The translations under genes and the position numbers were made by a program. A DNA stretch of 64,000 nt from Desulfosporosinus sp. FKB (GTDB taxonomy: Bacteria > Bacillota > Desulfitobacteriia > Desulfitobacteriales > Desulfitobacteriaceae): assembly GCF_002196705.1 (NCBI RefSeq), contig NZ_NADJ01000035.1, positions 270 to 64,269 on the forward strand. Reading direction: 5' to 3'. This document shows positions 44,231-51,768 of this stretch, one piece after another (position 1 is the stretch's first letter; the number at the start of each line of letters is the position of its first letter). The notes beneath the pieces were generated by a model, which searched no databases, had not been told where the DNA came from, and worked only from the letters and a program-made list of their open reading frames with translations.

Positions 44231-44266
44231 ACGCCCCCTTAAGGGTGGTTAACACTCTTAGGGGGG
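44231..44266 (-). terminator. Terminator of the ferredoxin-MaoC operon
   Basis: On the minus strand CCCCCTAAG...CTTAAGGGGG followed by CGTTTTTATA. It separates the upstream operon from the next sigma-54 promoter. An additional inverted repeat (CAGTAACTG/CAGTTACTG) lies at about 44311-44341. Confidence 0.75.
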
Positions 44267-44274
44267 ATATAAAA

Positions 44275-44291
44275 TGTATGGAATTCATACA
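44275..44291. promoter_or_regulatory. Activator site (UAS) 3
   Basis: TGTATGGAATTCATACA, perfect 6-base arms, about 73 bases upstream of the -24 box of the dehydratase-like promoter. Confidence 0.75.
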
Positions 44292-44375
44292 CCAGACAAT
44301 TATCAACCAGTAACTGTAAAAATAACTTTCTCCAGTTACTGCTTCCTTTTAGAATTACTCTAGACTCTGTTTTAA

Positions 44376-44777
44376 TTAATTTACTGTTATATGTGCTAAG
44401 CCCGACAATACTCTTTCGTCACGCTCATTAAAGGCCGCTAAATCACAGACTAAAACCTTTTCCGAACGTGCCCTTATAAAACCGGAGCACAAGATAGTAT
44501 CTCTTGGACGCACCATTTGTTCAAAACGAACATCGATTTTCGAAATTATTCCTTCATCTCCAATCCAATCCGTCAGCATTGCCGCCATTTGGGCCATTAA
44601 TAGCATGCCATGGGCGATGACCCCTCCAAGACCGGCTTGACGAGCATAATTGTCATCTAAGTGGATAGGATTAAAATCCCCGGAAGCTTCGGCATACTGA
44701 CGGATTTGCATGGGAGTGGGTATCCACTTACGCACAGGCAGCCTTTCTGATACCTGACGATCAGACAAACGTTTCAT
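44376..44777 (-). CDS. MaoC-type (R)-hydratase
   Basis: A 133-residue hot-dog fold MaoC dehydratase. The hydratase motif is intact: ASGDFNPIHLDDNYARQAGLGGVIAHGML, with the catalytic Asp and His at about 34 and 39. It would add or remove water on an enoyl-CoA. It overlaps the upstream MaoC-N gene by 4 bases (ATGA); such pairs form heterodimers in which this subunit is catalytic. Confidence 0.83.
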   Translation of the reverse strand: MKRLSDRQVSERLPVRKWIPTPMQIRQYAEASGDFNPIHLDDNYARQAGLGGVIAHGMLLMAQMAAMLTDWIGDEGIISKIDVRFEQMVRPRDTILCSGFIRARSEKVLVCDLAAFNERDERVLSGLAHITVN

Positions 44778-45172
44778 TGAGCTTCCTCCTTTACCGGTGC
44801 AATAATTATAGAACTACTGGAAAAGACTAATTCTCCGGTTAAGTCATACCCAATCGTCTCAAGCACAATAAACGTCATTTTCCCGAGTTTACCGCTTCGA
44901 TCATAAATATCTTTAACTCGTTTTTTATAGGAAATAGCTTCGCCAATTCGAAGTTGACGATAATAGGTTATTTTTTGTTCACCGTGAATCATCCCGACAA
45001 TGGGCAATTCAACTCCAGCGATGGAAGCGTGCAACAGTGTACCTACGAATGTTGGCGGAACTCGATCATTATAAGGAACTCCCGTAGCCTCGGCAAAACG
45101 GCGCACTTCTTCGGGCTTAATCTTTACTACAACCGACTCACTCTCTCTGCCAATTAATTCTTTTCTTAGCAA
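44774..45172 (-). CDS. MaoC N-terminal-type (FAS1-like) subunit
   Basis: A 132-residue hot-dog protein of the FAS1-like/MaoC_dehydrat_N type (VPPTFVGTLL, HGEQKITYYRQLRIGEAI). It lacks the catalytic Asp-His motif and probably pairs with the MaoC protein encoded next. The TTG start has AGAAGG upstream. Confidence 0.75.
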   Translation of the reverse strand: MLRKELIGRESESVVVKIKPEEVRRFAEATGVPYNDRVPPTFVGTLLHASIAGVELPIVGMIHGEQKITYYRQLRIGEAISYKKRVKDIYDRSGKLGKMTFIVLETIGYDLTGELVFSSSSIIIAPVKEEAQ

Positions 45173-45214
45173 AAGCCTTCTACCTTCCTTCTTACGATCG
45201 ATACTCCCGGCAAT

Positions 45215-45412
45215 TTAAAGACTTAATTTTTGTCTCAAGTCAATCAGTTTGTTCTGAACCGCCATTAACTTGGGATCTAATACATTTGCCATCAGATACT
45301 CATTTAAGGCCTCTGAGAAATTCCCCAATGACTCTTGATAAATCCCCTCTCCGTAATGCCTCAAAGCTAAACTTTCCGGATCAATGTCATCGTGGTTATG
45401 CCCAATATGCAA
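45215..45412 (-). CDS. Small TPR-like protein
   Basis: 65 residues. The segment YGEGIYQESLGNFSEALNEYLMANVLDPKLMAVQNKL fits one to one-and-a-half tetratricopeptide repeats. The N-terminus MHIGHNHDD is His/Asp-rich. The start is TTG with AAAGGGGGG upstream. It may be an assembly or docking factor for the ferredoxin-MaoC operon; function is not known. Confidence 0.6.
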   Translation of the reverse strand: MHIGHNHDDIDPESLALRHYGEGIYQESLGNFSEALNEYLMANVLDPKLMAVQNKLIDLRQKLSL

Positions 45413-45431
45413 CTTGAATACCCCCCTTTAT

Positions 45432-46019
45432 TCACTGCGGCAGATAGGTAAACTCACAAATCCCCATATTGTCATTAGTGCAAGTTATATCTAATGTTAT
45501 TCCGGTTTTTTCGGCTGCAGTTTTACTTGCAGCCAAACAAAACAGGCCACAATTTTTAACTCCTTTCTCAGCAAGAAGTTTGCTTAAACTGCAGTCGTAA
45601 CTGCGCACTTTCAATGTCCTGGTGGTTGCCTCCGTGACCGTCCAGGCATCTCGGGGACGCAGCGTAAGTATTCCCAATTCAATGTACCTCTCAAATACAT
45701 GGGGAAAACGTATACCGGTTTGTTGGGCAACTTTTTCAATCATCGCAGCAGTCCGATCCTGAAATCTTTCAGAATCGGCTTCTCTGATTAAAATAGTCAT
45801 AAATTTTGTTCCTTGAATAGACAAGGACTCTTCTCCGGCGTTAGTTATTTGATTAAGCATATTTTCCATCGAAAAATCTTTATTAACTTTATAAATCAAT
45901 TCCTTAGGCATATCATAAACATAGTCTTGTCCCGGGTTTATCTTCAAACGTCGATTAGGTGCCACCTCGAAACTGGGGTTACCCTTGATTTTTTGCAAGG
46001 CCTTAAAATCCAAAGCCAT
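45432..46019 (-). CDS. Cys-containing conserved protein, possibly V4R-like
   Basis: 195 residues. I do not firmly recognise it. The C-terminal part (RSYDCSLSKLLAEKGVKNCG, CLAASKTAAEKTGI, CTNDNMGICEFTY) has five Cys and is reminiscent of V4R/hydrocarbon-binding or small ligand-binding domains. The N-terminal part is mixed alpha/beta. It lies between the ferredoxin and TPR genes in one operon, so a redox or substrate-binding partner role is possible. Confidence 0.5.
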   Translation of the reverse strand: MALDFKALQKIKGNPSFEVAPNRRLKINPGQDYVYDMPKELIYKVNKDFSMENMLNQITNAGEESLSIQGTKFMTILIREADSERFQDRTAAMIEKVAQQTGIRFPHVFERYIELGILTLRPRDAWTVTEATTRTLKVRSYDCSLSKLLAEKGVKNCGLFCLAASKTAAEKTGITLDITCTNDNMGICEFTYLPQ

Positions 46020-46057
46020 ACCATACTCCCTCCATCCTGAAATAGCTTAATGTACAA

Positions 46058-46354
46058 CTAACGTTCTTTTAATTGAGCTGCTCGTTCTTCCCGAAACTTA
46101 CGGGCTAATTGTTCACGAGGGACAAAGTTAAGCTGAACAGCATTTGCAGGGCATACCTTTACACAATCACCGCAACCAGAACACTTGTCATAATAGCGGC
46201 CAAAAATTTTATACTCCCGAGAATCGCTTTCCTGACCTTTCCATACTTTTGTAGGCCCACAGACAAAAACAACAGAAGGGCAGACACTTAAACACTTGCG
46301 ACAATTTAAGGGATCTCGACATAAGGCATAGTCAATATTTATTTGAGCAATCAT
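46058..46354 (-). CDS. Ferredoxin-like 4Fe-4S protein
   Basis: 98 residues. The first cluster site (C-x5-C-x2-C-x3-CP) is irregular; the second (CSGCGDCVKVCP) is canonical. The C-terminus is highly charged (REQLARKFREERAAQLKER). An electron carrier for the pathway encoded in this operon; 13 bases separate it from the preceding ferredoxin-domain gene. Confidence 0.83.
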   Translation of the reverse strand: MIAQINIDYALCRDPLNCRKCLSVCPSVVFVCGPTKVWKGQESDSREYKIFGRYYDKCSGCGDCVKVCPANAVQLNFVPREQLARKFREERAAQLKER

Positions 46355-46367
46355 TTAACTCCCTCCA

Positions 46368-47201
46368 TTACCAATTTTCTGCTAATCCGGGCATACTTTG
46401 CCGATCAAGCAATTGTATAGCACCGCTTGGGCAGGCAGTCACACAAAGCCCGCATCCAAAACATTGGTCCAAATCGATATAAGCTTTACTTGTATAAACT
46501 TCCAGGTTTAGAGCTTTAAATTGGCAACGCCCTAAACAGCTTTTACATCCCGTGCATTTTTCCCGATCAACCTTGGCTACAAAATGCCCCTTTAATAAAA
46601 ACTTAAAGTCGTAGTCTATTCTATTCCGAACTGCTACACAACCCGGATATTCACATTGGCATAATCCGCCAATGTAGGGCGTACCAAAAACGTCAACAGT
46701 TTGAACACGTCCTTCTTTGTGATTCATCATTGCCCATTCTTTTGCTTCAGCGGGAGTAACAAATTCTACACCACCTCGATAGGTTTCAGGCCAGCGCTCC
46801 CATTTATACATACCGGGGCCTATCCCCATACAGGTAAAGTTTTCTTCATCAGGCATACCTCGTTGTACACGGCGACACCCACAAGTCATTTTAGCCAAAG
46901 GGTAGGCCGTATCTAAAATCTGCAAATATTCGTCCAAGGTAACTACCTGTCCAAAATGTGTTTGATAAGCCTGCTCCAAAGCTTCCCGCTTAATTTCATT
47001 TTCCCATTCTCTGTCTCCACTGATCCTCGCTTTCACTAATTCAGCCACCACACCTGCTCCCATTCCCGCAGCTTGGGGGTCTGCATCTGCCCCTGCAGCC
47101 TCTTTACCTTCTTTGCGAATTTTATAAAGGCGGCGAGCGAAATTTTCTGGATTAAGATACCACTTCCCGCCCTTACCATATTTTTCACATACCCAACACA
47201 T
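46368..47201 (-). CDS. Multi-domain ferredoxin protein
   Basis: 277 residues. It starts MCWVCEKYGKGG, has mid-protein Cys groups (MTCGCRRVQ, CMG, CQCEYPGC) and a C-terminal classical 2[4Fe-4S] ferredoxin domain (CTGCKSCLGRCQ, CFGCGLCVTACPSGA). Extra Cys sites suggest three or more metal centres. I know the domain but not the family. First gene of a six-gene operon behind a sigma-54 promoter; AAAAGGAGG precedes the ATG. Confidence 0.75.
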   Translation of the reverse strand: MCWVCEKYGKGGKWYLNPENFARRLYKIRKEGKEAAGADADPQAAGMGAGVVAELVKARISGDREWENEIKREALEQAYQTHFGQVVTLDEYLQILDTAYPLAKMTCGCRRVQRGMPDEENFTCMGIGPGMYKWERWPETYRGGVEFVTPAEAKEWAMMNHKEGRVQTVDVFGTPYIGGLCQCEYPGCVAVRNRIDYDFKFLLKGHFVAKVDREKCTGCKSCLGRCQFKALNLEVYTSKAYIDLDQCFGCGLCVTACPSGAIQLLDRQSMPGLAENW

Positions 47202-47278
47202 TTAGAAATCCTCCTTTTCGCTTAAACTACACATTTCCTCCCCAGTCAATCGAATTAACCATCTACAATGGGATTGTT

Positions 47279-47294
47279 TGCAATTTATATGCCA
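47279..47294 (-). promoter_or_regulatory. Sigma-54 promoter of the ferredoxin-MaoC operon
   Basis: Minus strand TGGCATATAAATTGCA; GG and GC are at the required spacing, about 78 bases upstream of the first gene. Confidence 0.78.
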
Positions 47295-47384
47295 ACAGTT
47301 TAGCTTCACCAAATGACTTAAACTCTTTATTGGCAAGGCCATAAACATCTGTTCGAGAATTATTTGTTTTATTCAGGTACACTA

Positions 47385-47401
47385 TGTTTACTTGCTAAAC
47401 A
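47385..47401. promoter_or_regulatory. Activator site (UAS) 4
   Basis: TGTTTACTTGCTAAACA, perfect 6-base arms, about 100 bases upstream of the -24 box. Otherwise the gap 47202-47530 holds no gene. Confidence 0.72.
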
Positions 47402-47530
47402 CATTTCGTTTAAATCATACCCCTATCACTTCTGGTCACGGGCTGTCCGTTCTTTTAAAATTTTTTTCTGATTGTTGACGTATATCTGAGCTTTAGAACG
47501 TCTAATCAGTAGTAAGGCGGTGATAAATAT

Positions 47531-48103
47531 TTGCAGGATAACGAATTAATTACCGGCATTCTGAACGGAAATGCAGGGCTATTTGCAGATCTCGTTGAAC
47601 GTTATCAAACAGGAGTATACCGGACCGCTTATTACTACACTCAAAGCGTTGAGGAGGCCCAGGACATCACTCAGGAAATTTTCCTCAAAGCCTTTAACAG
47701 CCTTCCCAGATTCAAACAAAGCTCGGCTTTTTCTACATGGCTTTACCGAATCGCCGTTAACCATTGCCTTGATTGGTCTCGAAAAAAAAAGCCGCTCTTT
47801 ATAGAGCCAGCTTCTTTAGAAAGTCGCTTTGATAAAAGTGTAGGTCCGGAAGAAATACTTCTTCGCCAGGAATCTTCCGTAGAGATTCAGGCAGCGGTTA
47901 GAAGTTTACAGGAGATCTACAGAACTGTACTTATTCTATACTACTTCCAAGACTTTAGTCCCCAGCAGATCGCAGATATATTGGATACCTCAAAAAGAAC
48001 TATTGAAACCCGCTTGTTCCGAGCCCGCAAAATGCTGAAAGAAAAATTAAGGCTCTCAGTATTAGGAGGTGATGGTCATGACTTGTTATCTGAACAAGGA
48101 TGA
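47531..48103 (+). CDS. ECF-type RNA polymerase sigma factor
   Basis: 190 residues with sigma region 2 (about 20-90; AQDITQEIFLKAFNSLPRF, STWLYRIAVNHCLDW) and region 4 (about 120-175; DFSPQQIADILDTSKRTIETRLFRARKML). It is a group 4 sigma factor, cotranscribed with its anti-sigma factor, whose gene overlaps by about 26 bases. The start is TTG after AAGGCGG. Confidence 0.87.
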   Translation: MQDNELITGILNGNAGLFADLVERYQTGVYRTAYYYTQSVEEAQDITQEIFLKAFNSLPRFKQSSAFSTWLYRIAVNHCLDWSRKKKPLFIEPASLESRFDKSVGPEEILLRQESSVEIQAAVRSLQEIYRTVLILYYFQDFSPQQIADILDTSKRTIETRLFRARKMLKEKLRLSVLGGDGHDLLSEQG

Positions 48104-48587
48104 TTGGCACAGTTATTATCAGAAAAGTTTAGATAGGCAAACGCTTGATGAGATGAACAGCCACCTGGCCCAGTGCTCTGAATGTCAAAATACTCTTTGG
48201 CAAATTCAAGAAACTGCCAAACTTTTAGCAAAGGGAAGAATCAATCTCAACCCTCCACCGGACCTCAAGCTCAACATCATGGAGGCCATTAATAGAAGCA
48301 GATATCAAGCAGACTCTAACAAAGAACCTCCTCAAAAAGAAACGGCCTCATCCCATCATTTTGAACTAAGAAATTGGGGCTTCAGTATGATGGCAGCTGG
48401 ATTTCTTCTTTTCGCCTTGAACCTATCGTCCTTATCTCCCAATTTGATGACCACTCAAGTTACTCAATTAGATAGTGGATTTAGTAAGCAAATAATACTT
48501 CCTTTTACCAGAATGAATCAGCTGGCCCACACTCTTCTTATAAAAATAGATGTTTTAACAGACTCTCAAATTAAAAGAAACCAATAA
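48078..48587 (+). CDS. Anti-sigma factor with zinc-finger (zf-HC2) domain
   Basis: 169 residues. The N-terminal zinc motif H-x3-C-x2-C (MNSHLAQCSECQ) is the anti-sigma domain that binds the ECF factor in the cytoplasm. One transmembrane helix (about 105-122) and a short external C-terminal part follow. The ATG at 48078 is set by AGGAGG 8 bases before it. Confidence 0.83.
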   Translation: MTCYLNKDDWHSYYQKSLDRQTLDEMNSHLAQCSECQNTLWQIQETAKLLAKGRINLNPPPDLKLNIMEAINRSRYQADSNKEPPQKETASSHHFELRNWGFSMMAAGFLLFALNLSSLSPNLMTTQVTQLDSGFSKQIILPFTRMNQLAHTLLIKIDVLTDSQIKRNQ

Positions 48588-48608
48588 CCCGAAGGAGGCC
48601 TAATCTTA

Positions 48609-49289
48609 ATGAAATGTAAATATCACCCTACTGCAGAAGCCCAAGCTCTTTGTGAAAAATGCAGAAACCCCATATGTTCAGAGTGTACTCTTCAAATAGA
48701 TGGCAAAAACCTCTGCTATCACTGTATTCAAACAAATCTCTTCTCCGAATTGCCGCAAGAACACAAGTCATCCTTTACCGAGAAATTTTTATTTTTCTGT
48801 ACAAGTCTGATTCCTGGTGCGGCGCATATGCAAATGGGGCTCATGCGGCGCGGTTTGCAGCTAATGATCCTCGCCTTGGGAGTAATCGTCATAGCAACTT
48901 ATATTGATTTAGAGCTTTTTATCCCCTTGATTCTCATACCTACTTGGTTCTTTAGTTTCTTTGAAAGTCATAGTCTAAAACGAAGAAGAGCGGAAGGTCA
49001 ATTACTGCTTGATCAAGATCTCTTTGAGCAGCAGATGTTTGATTACTCGCTGCTGTTTAAGAACCGCCGCATCTTAGGAATCATTATCACAGTCCTTGGG
49101 TTTCTTAGTCTCTTGCAAATTATAGAAAGATCTGATTTTGTACGTTTATTATTTAGGAATTGGAGTTATTACTATATGTTTAAAAGCAGCCTAATCCCCA
49201 TTTTGCTTATCCTCTCCGGTATCTATCTCATTGTTAAAGCAAGGCAAAGCCATAAGACAAGTACTAATAACATCTCTAACGATCAATGA
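48609..49289 (+). CDS. B-box zinc-finger membrane protein
   Basis: 226 residues. The N-terminus carries a B-box type zinc finger (C-x2-H ... CEKCRNPICSECTLQIDGKNLCYHC), followed by four hydrophobic segments (about 58-75, 80-98, 155-172, 193-210). It is the third gene of the sigma/anti-sigma operon and may help sense envelope state; the exact role is unknown. Confidence 0.72.
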   Translation: MKCKYHPTAEAQALCEKCRNPICSECTLQIDGKNLCYHCIQTNLFSELPQEHKSSFTEKFLFFCTSLIPGAAHMQMGLMRRGLQLMILALGVIVIATYIDLELFIPLILIPTWFFSFFESHSLKRRRAEGQLLLDQDLFEQQMFDYSLLFKNRRILGIIITVLGFLSLLQIIERSDFVRLLFRNWSYYYMFKSSLIPILLILSGIYLIVKARQSHKTSTNNISNDQ

Positions 49290-49358
49290 CCATAGAGCCA
49301 CATTCATGTCTTCACACTCTTACCCTATTTTTTGGCAATTCAGGATGGCCTAAAAATT

Positions 49359-49405
49359 GGACCTGGTTAACTATCTATCCCAAGAAAGTTAGCCAGGTCC
49401 CTCAT
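49359..49405. terminator. Bidirectional terminator
   Basis: GGACCTGGTTAAC and GTTAGCCAGGTCC with flanking A and T runs, between the sigma operon and the convergent PAS gene. Confidence 0.8.
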
Positions 49406-49423
49406 TTTATTTACTAATATATT

Positions 49424-50011
49424 TCACCCTAATTTTGAGCTTAATTTAGGGTACAATCGTTTAGTACACTCTGGACAAATATCATGGGTAAACTCTGCTT
49501 CAGAGTGAGCTTCGATGTAAGTTTCAACGCGGTTCCAATAACCTTTATCATCCCGAATCTTTTTACAAGAGGCACAAATCGGGATTAAACCTTGCAATTC
49601 GCTGATCAAAGAGATGTCTTCGATAATAATCACAACGAAAGACTGATGCTTGTATTTGAATGGTGAAGCGCTTACAAATACTGAAGTTATTTCCCCCGAA
49701 AGAAACTCTAATTTACCCTTTGAACGCAGGGTTTTTCCCACCTTAACGGCTTCTAAGGCGATATTTCGGGTAAGGCACGATTGACAGAAGGGACCAAATC
49801 CACATCCTTTTTGATCATCTAGATGATGAATACATCCCAAAACCTCACCACAGCGTTGGCCCTGATAATCTCTTTGCTCTAACGTACAATTGGACAATGC
49901 CGCTTGGTTCATCGCATGTACTTCTAAATTTGAATCTAATACTAAGGCCAACTGAGGAATTGCATCAAAGAAGACTCGAGAAAACCCTTTATTCGCCAAC
50001 AAATTTACCAC
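49424..50011 (-). CDS. Cys-rich PAS-domain protein
   Basis: 195 residues: a PAS domain (about 8-135) with an inserted Cys cluster (RCGEVLGCIHH, KGCGFGPFCQSC) and a C-terminal CASCKKIRDDKGYWNRVE ... CPEC module also found after PAS domains in histidine kinases of anaerobes. No kinase or output domain follows. The Cys sets could hold metal or react with redox signals. A stand-alone sensor or adaptor is likely. Confidence 0.7.
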   Translation of the reverse strand: MVNLLANKGFSRVFFDAIPQLALVLDSNLEVHAMNQAALSNCTLEQRDYQGQRCGEVLGCIHHLDDQKGCGFGPFCQSCLTRNIALEAVKVGKTLRSKGKLEFLSGEITSVFVSASPFKYKHQSFVVIIIEDISLISELQGLIPICASCKKIRDDKGYWNRVETYIEAHSEAEFTHDICPECTKRLYPKLSSKLG

Positions 50012-50190
50012 AATGCATCTCTCCTTTCACAGCCCTTAAACTACTTCCAACCAACATTGAGAGATAATTTTAAAATATTCGACTAATTATCATATTTTCC
50101 TATTGATATTTCACGATAACAGAAAAAATTATCCACTTATTCTCTTCAAGCCTCATTTGCTTTAAGCCATTAGGATGAGCGCTGTCAGAA

Positions 50191-50265
50191 GTGAACCCGT
50201 TCAGCTAAAGCTGAACATCGGGGCTTCCCACTTGTAGAAGCGAAAACCTTACGATTGAATAAAAA
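50191..50265 (+). repeat. Internally deleted copy of the repeat, R9
   Basis: GTGAACCCGTTCAGCT...GAACATCGGGGCTTC is joined to CCACTTGTAGAAG and the tail CTTACGATTGAATAAA. Deletion removes the core and half of the 3' hairpin but keeps both ends. The remaining bases 50012-50333 hold no gene. Confidence 0.8.
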
Positions 50266-50333
50266 AAACTCCGTTTCAGGAGTTATAGGCTAAAGTTCGC
50301 CGGAACTCTGCAACAGAGAGATTTAGAGCTGTC

Positions 50334-50489
50334 TTATTTAATTCTGCGCAATTTTGTTTGTCTTTTCAAAGGATATATTTTTGCGGCTTTCTTGACCTTT
50401 TTTCTTTCTGCTCGACGACGCGAATATCTCGACCAACAAGCAAAAAGCAAAACAATTCCTATCGCGATTGCCAACTCTATATACTTCAT
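50334..50489 (-). CDS. Small single-pass basic membrane protein
   Basis: 51 residues: an N-terminal helix (YIELAIAIGIVLLFACW) and a strongly basic tail (RYSRRRAERKKVKKAAK...). The ATG at 50489 is preferred because AAAGGTG lies upstream; the open frame extends to 50564, overlapping the DegV gene. Function is unknown. Confidence 0.55.
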   Translation of the reverse strand: MKYIELAIAIGIVLLFACWSRYSRRRAERKKVKKAAKIYPLKRQTKLRRIK

Positions 50490-50541
50490 AGTCATCACCT
50501 TTAAGATGAAATCTTCATCAGTATTAATGCCTAATTCTTGA

Positions 50542-51384
50542 CTAATCAAACTGAACAGCCGCACCTATTGTTCCCGGTCCGGTATGGACACCGACAACAG
50601 ATCCAACCTGTGTGAAAACCGTTGTTTGAAGTTGACATACATTTTCTAAGGCTTCTTTTAGGTAATGGCCAGCTTGTTCAGCCGCTCCATGCGCAACAGC
50701 CAGTCGGATTTGTTTTCTCCCCTTCGCTAAATCCTGAAAAGCTTGGACAACACACTCAAGAGATTTTTTCTGGCTGTGGGCCTTAGCATAAGTATGATAG
50801 ACTCCATCGTCTCCCACTCGAATAATCGGCTTTAGGTTTAAAAGAGATCCCATAAAGCCTTGGACTCTGCCAATTCTACCACCTTTTTGCAGATATTCTA
50901 AGGTATTTAACGTAAAAAGTGTTTCGATATTTTTCCTGACTTTCTCCAGATTATTAACAATCCACCCAGTATCATATCCATCTTTGATGTTTCGTGCAGC
51001 CTCGATTAACATTAAACCCATACCGAGACTAATGGTTTTGGAGTCTACGAGATGTATCTTTTCTCTGAACTTTTCTTTAGCCAGGTTCGCCACGTTAAAT
51101 GTCCCGCTTAAAGCAGAAGAGATGTGTATGGAAATAATCTCTTGATATTCTTCCAGTAACCTACTATACATTCGTCGAAATACTTCGGGTGACGGTTGAG
51201 AGGTTTGGGGAAGCTTTTCTTCTATAGTTAAGCGCCGATAAAACTCATCGCTGGAAAGTTCATCATCTAAAAACTCCTGATCACCAAAGTTAACCTTCAA
51301 GGGGATGACGTGAATGTCATACTCTTTAGTTAGTTCCTCGGTCAGGTCGGCCGTACTGTCAGTGACCAGTGCGATCCTCTTCAT
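50542..51384 (-). CDS. DegV-family fatty-acid-binding protein
   Basis: 280 residues of the DegV family (FakB type), which bind a fatty acid for phosphorylation by FakA. Signatures: VTDSTADL near the N-terminus, SQPSPEVF, HISSALSGT and the C-terminal VVGVHTGPGTIG. No fakA gene is nearby. GGAGG precedes the ATG. Confidence 0.86.
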   Translation of the reverse strand: MKRIALVTDSTADLTEELTKEYDIHVIPLKVNFGDQEFLDDELSSDEFYRRLTIEEKLPQTSQPSPEVFRRMYSRLLEEYQEIISIHISSALSGTFNVANLAKEKFREKIHLVDSKTISLGMGLMLIEAARNIKDGYDTGWIVNNLEKVRKNIETLFTLNTLEYLQKGGRIGRVQGFMGSLLNLKPIIRVGDDGVYHTYAKAHSQKKSLECVVQAFQDLAKGRKQIRLAVAHGAAEQAGHYLKEALENVCQLQTTVFTQVGSVVGVHTGPGTIGAAVQFD

Positions 51385-51674
51385 TTAAAATCCTCCGTCT
51401 ATTTTATTATTATTCTTTTCAAGATATCACTTAATTCGCCTTATCGTCACTATTCTCCTTCAACGGGATATGCATTTTATTTAATTATTTAATACTGTTT
51501 TCCGCAAACAAGAACGTTTTTGGCCTTCTTAGCTTAGGAGTGAGAGGCAAACACTATGGTTATAACTAACTTGGTTAATTTAACGAACTAATAATGTTTA
51601 GAGAGAGCTTAATTTTGAGAGGTTTTTGGCCCGATGTCCCTTTTTGAGCTTACCTAATTGCCTAAATAAAGTCC

Positions 51675-51704
51675 TTGACTACTCAGAATAGAGAACACTA
51701 TAAT
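51675..51704 (+). promoter_or_regulatory. Sigma-A promoter of mglBAC
   Basis: TTGACT (51675-51680) and TATAAT (51699-51704), spaced 18 bases, 64 bases upstream of the mglB-like start. Otherwise 51385-51768 holds no gene. Confidence 0.65.
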
Positions 51705-51768
51705 AGACTTAAGAAATTAAATTTACTAAGTCAATTTTGTGAAAAAACTAATTAAAGGGAGGATTCTA

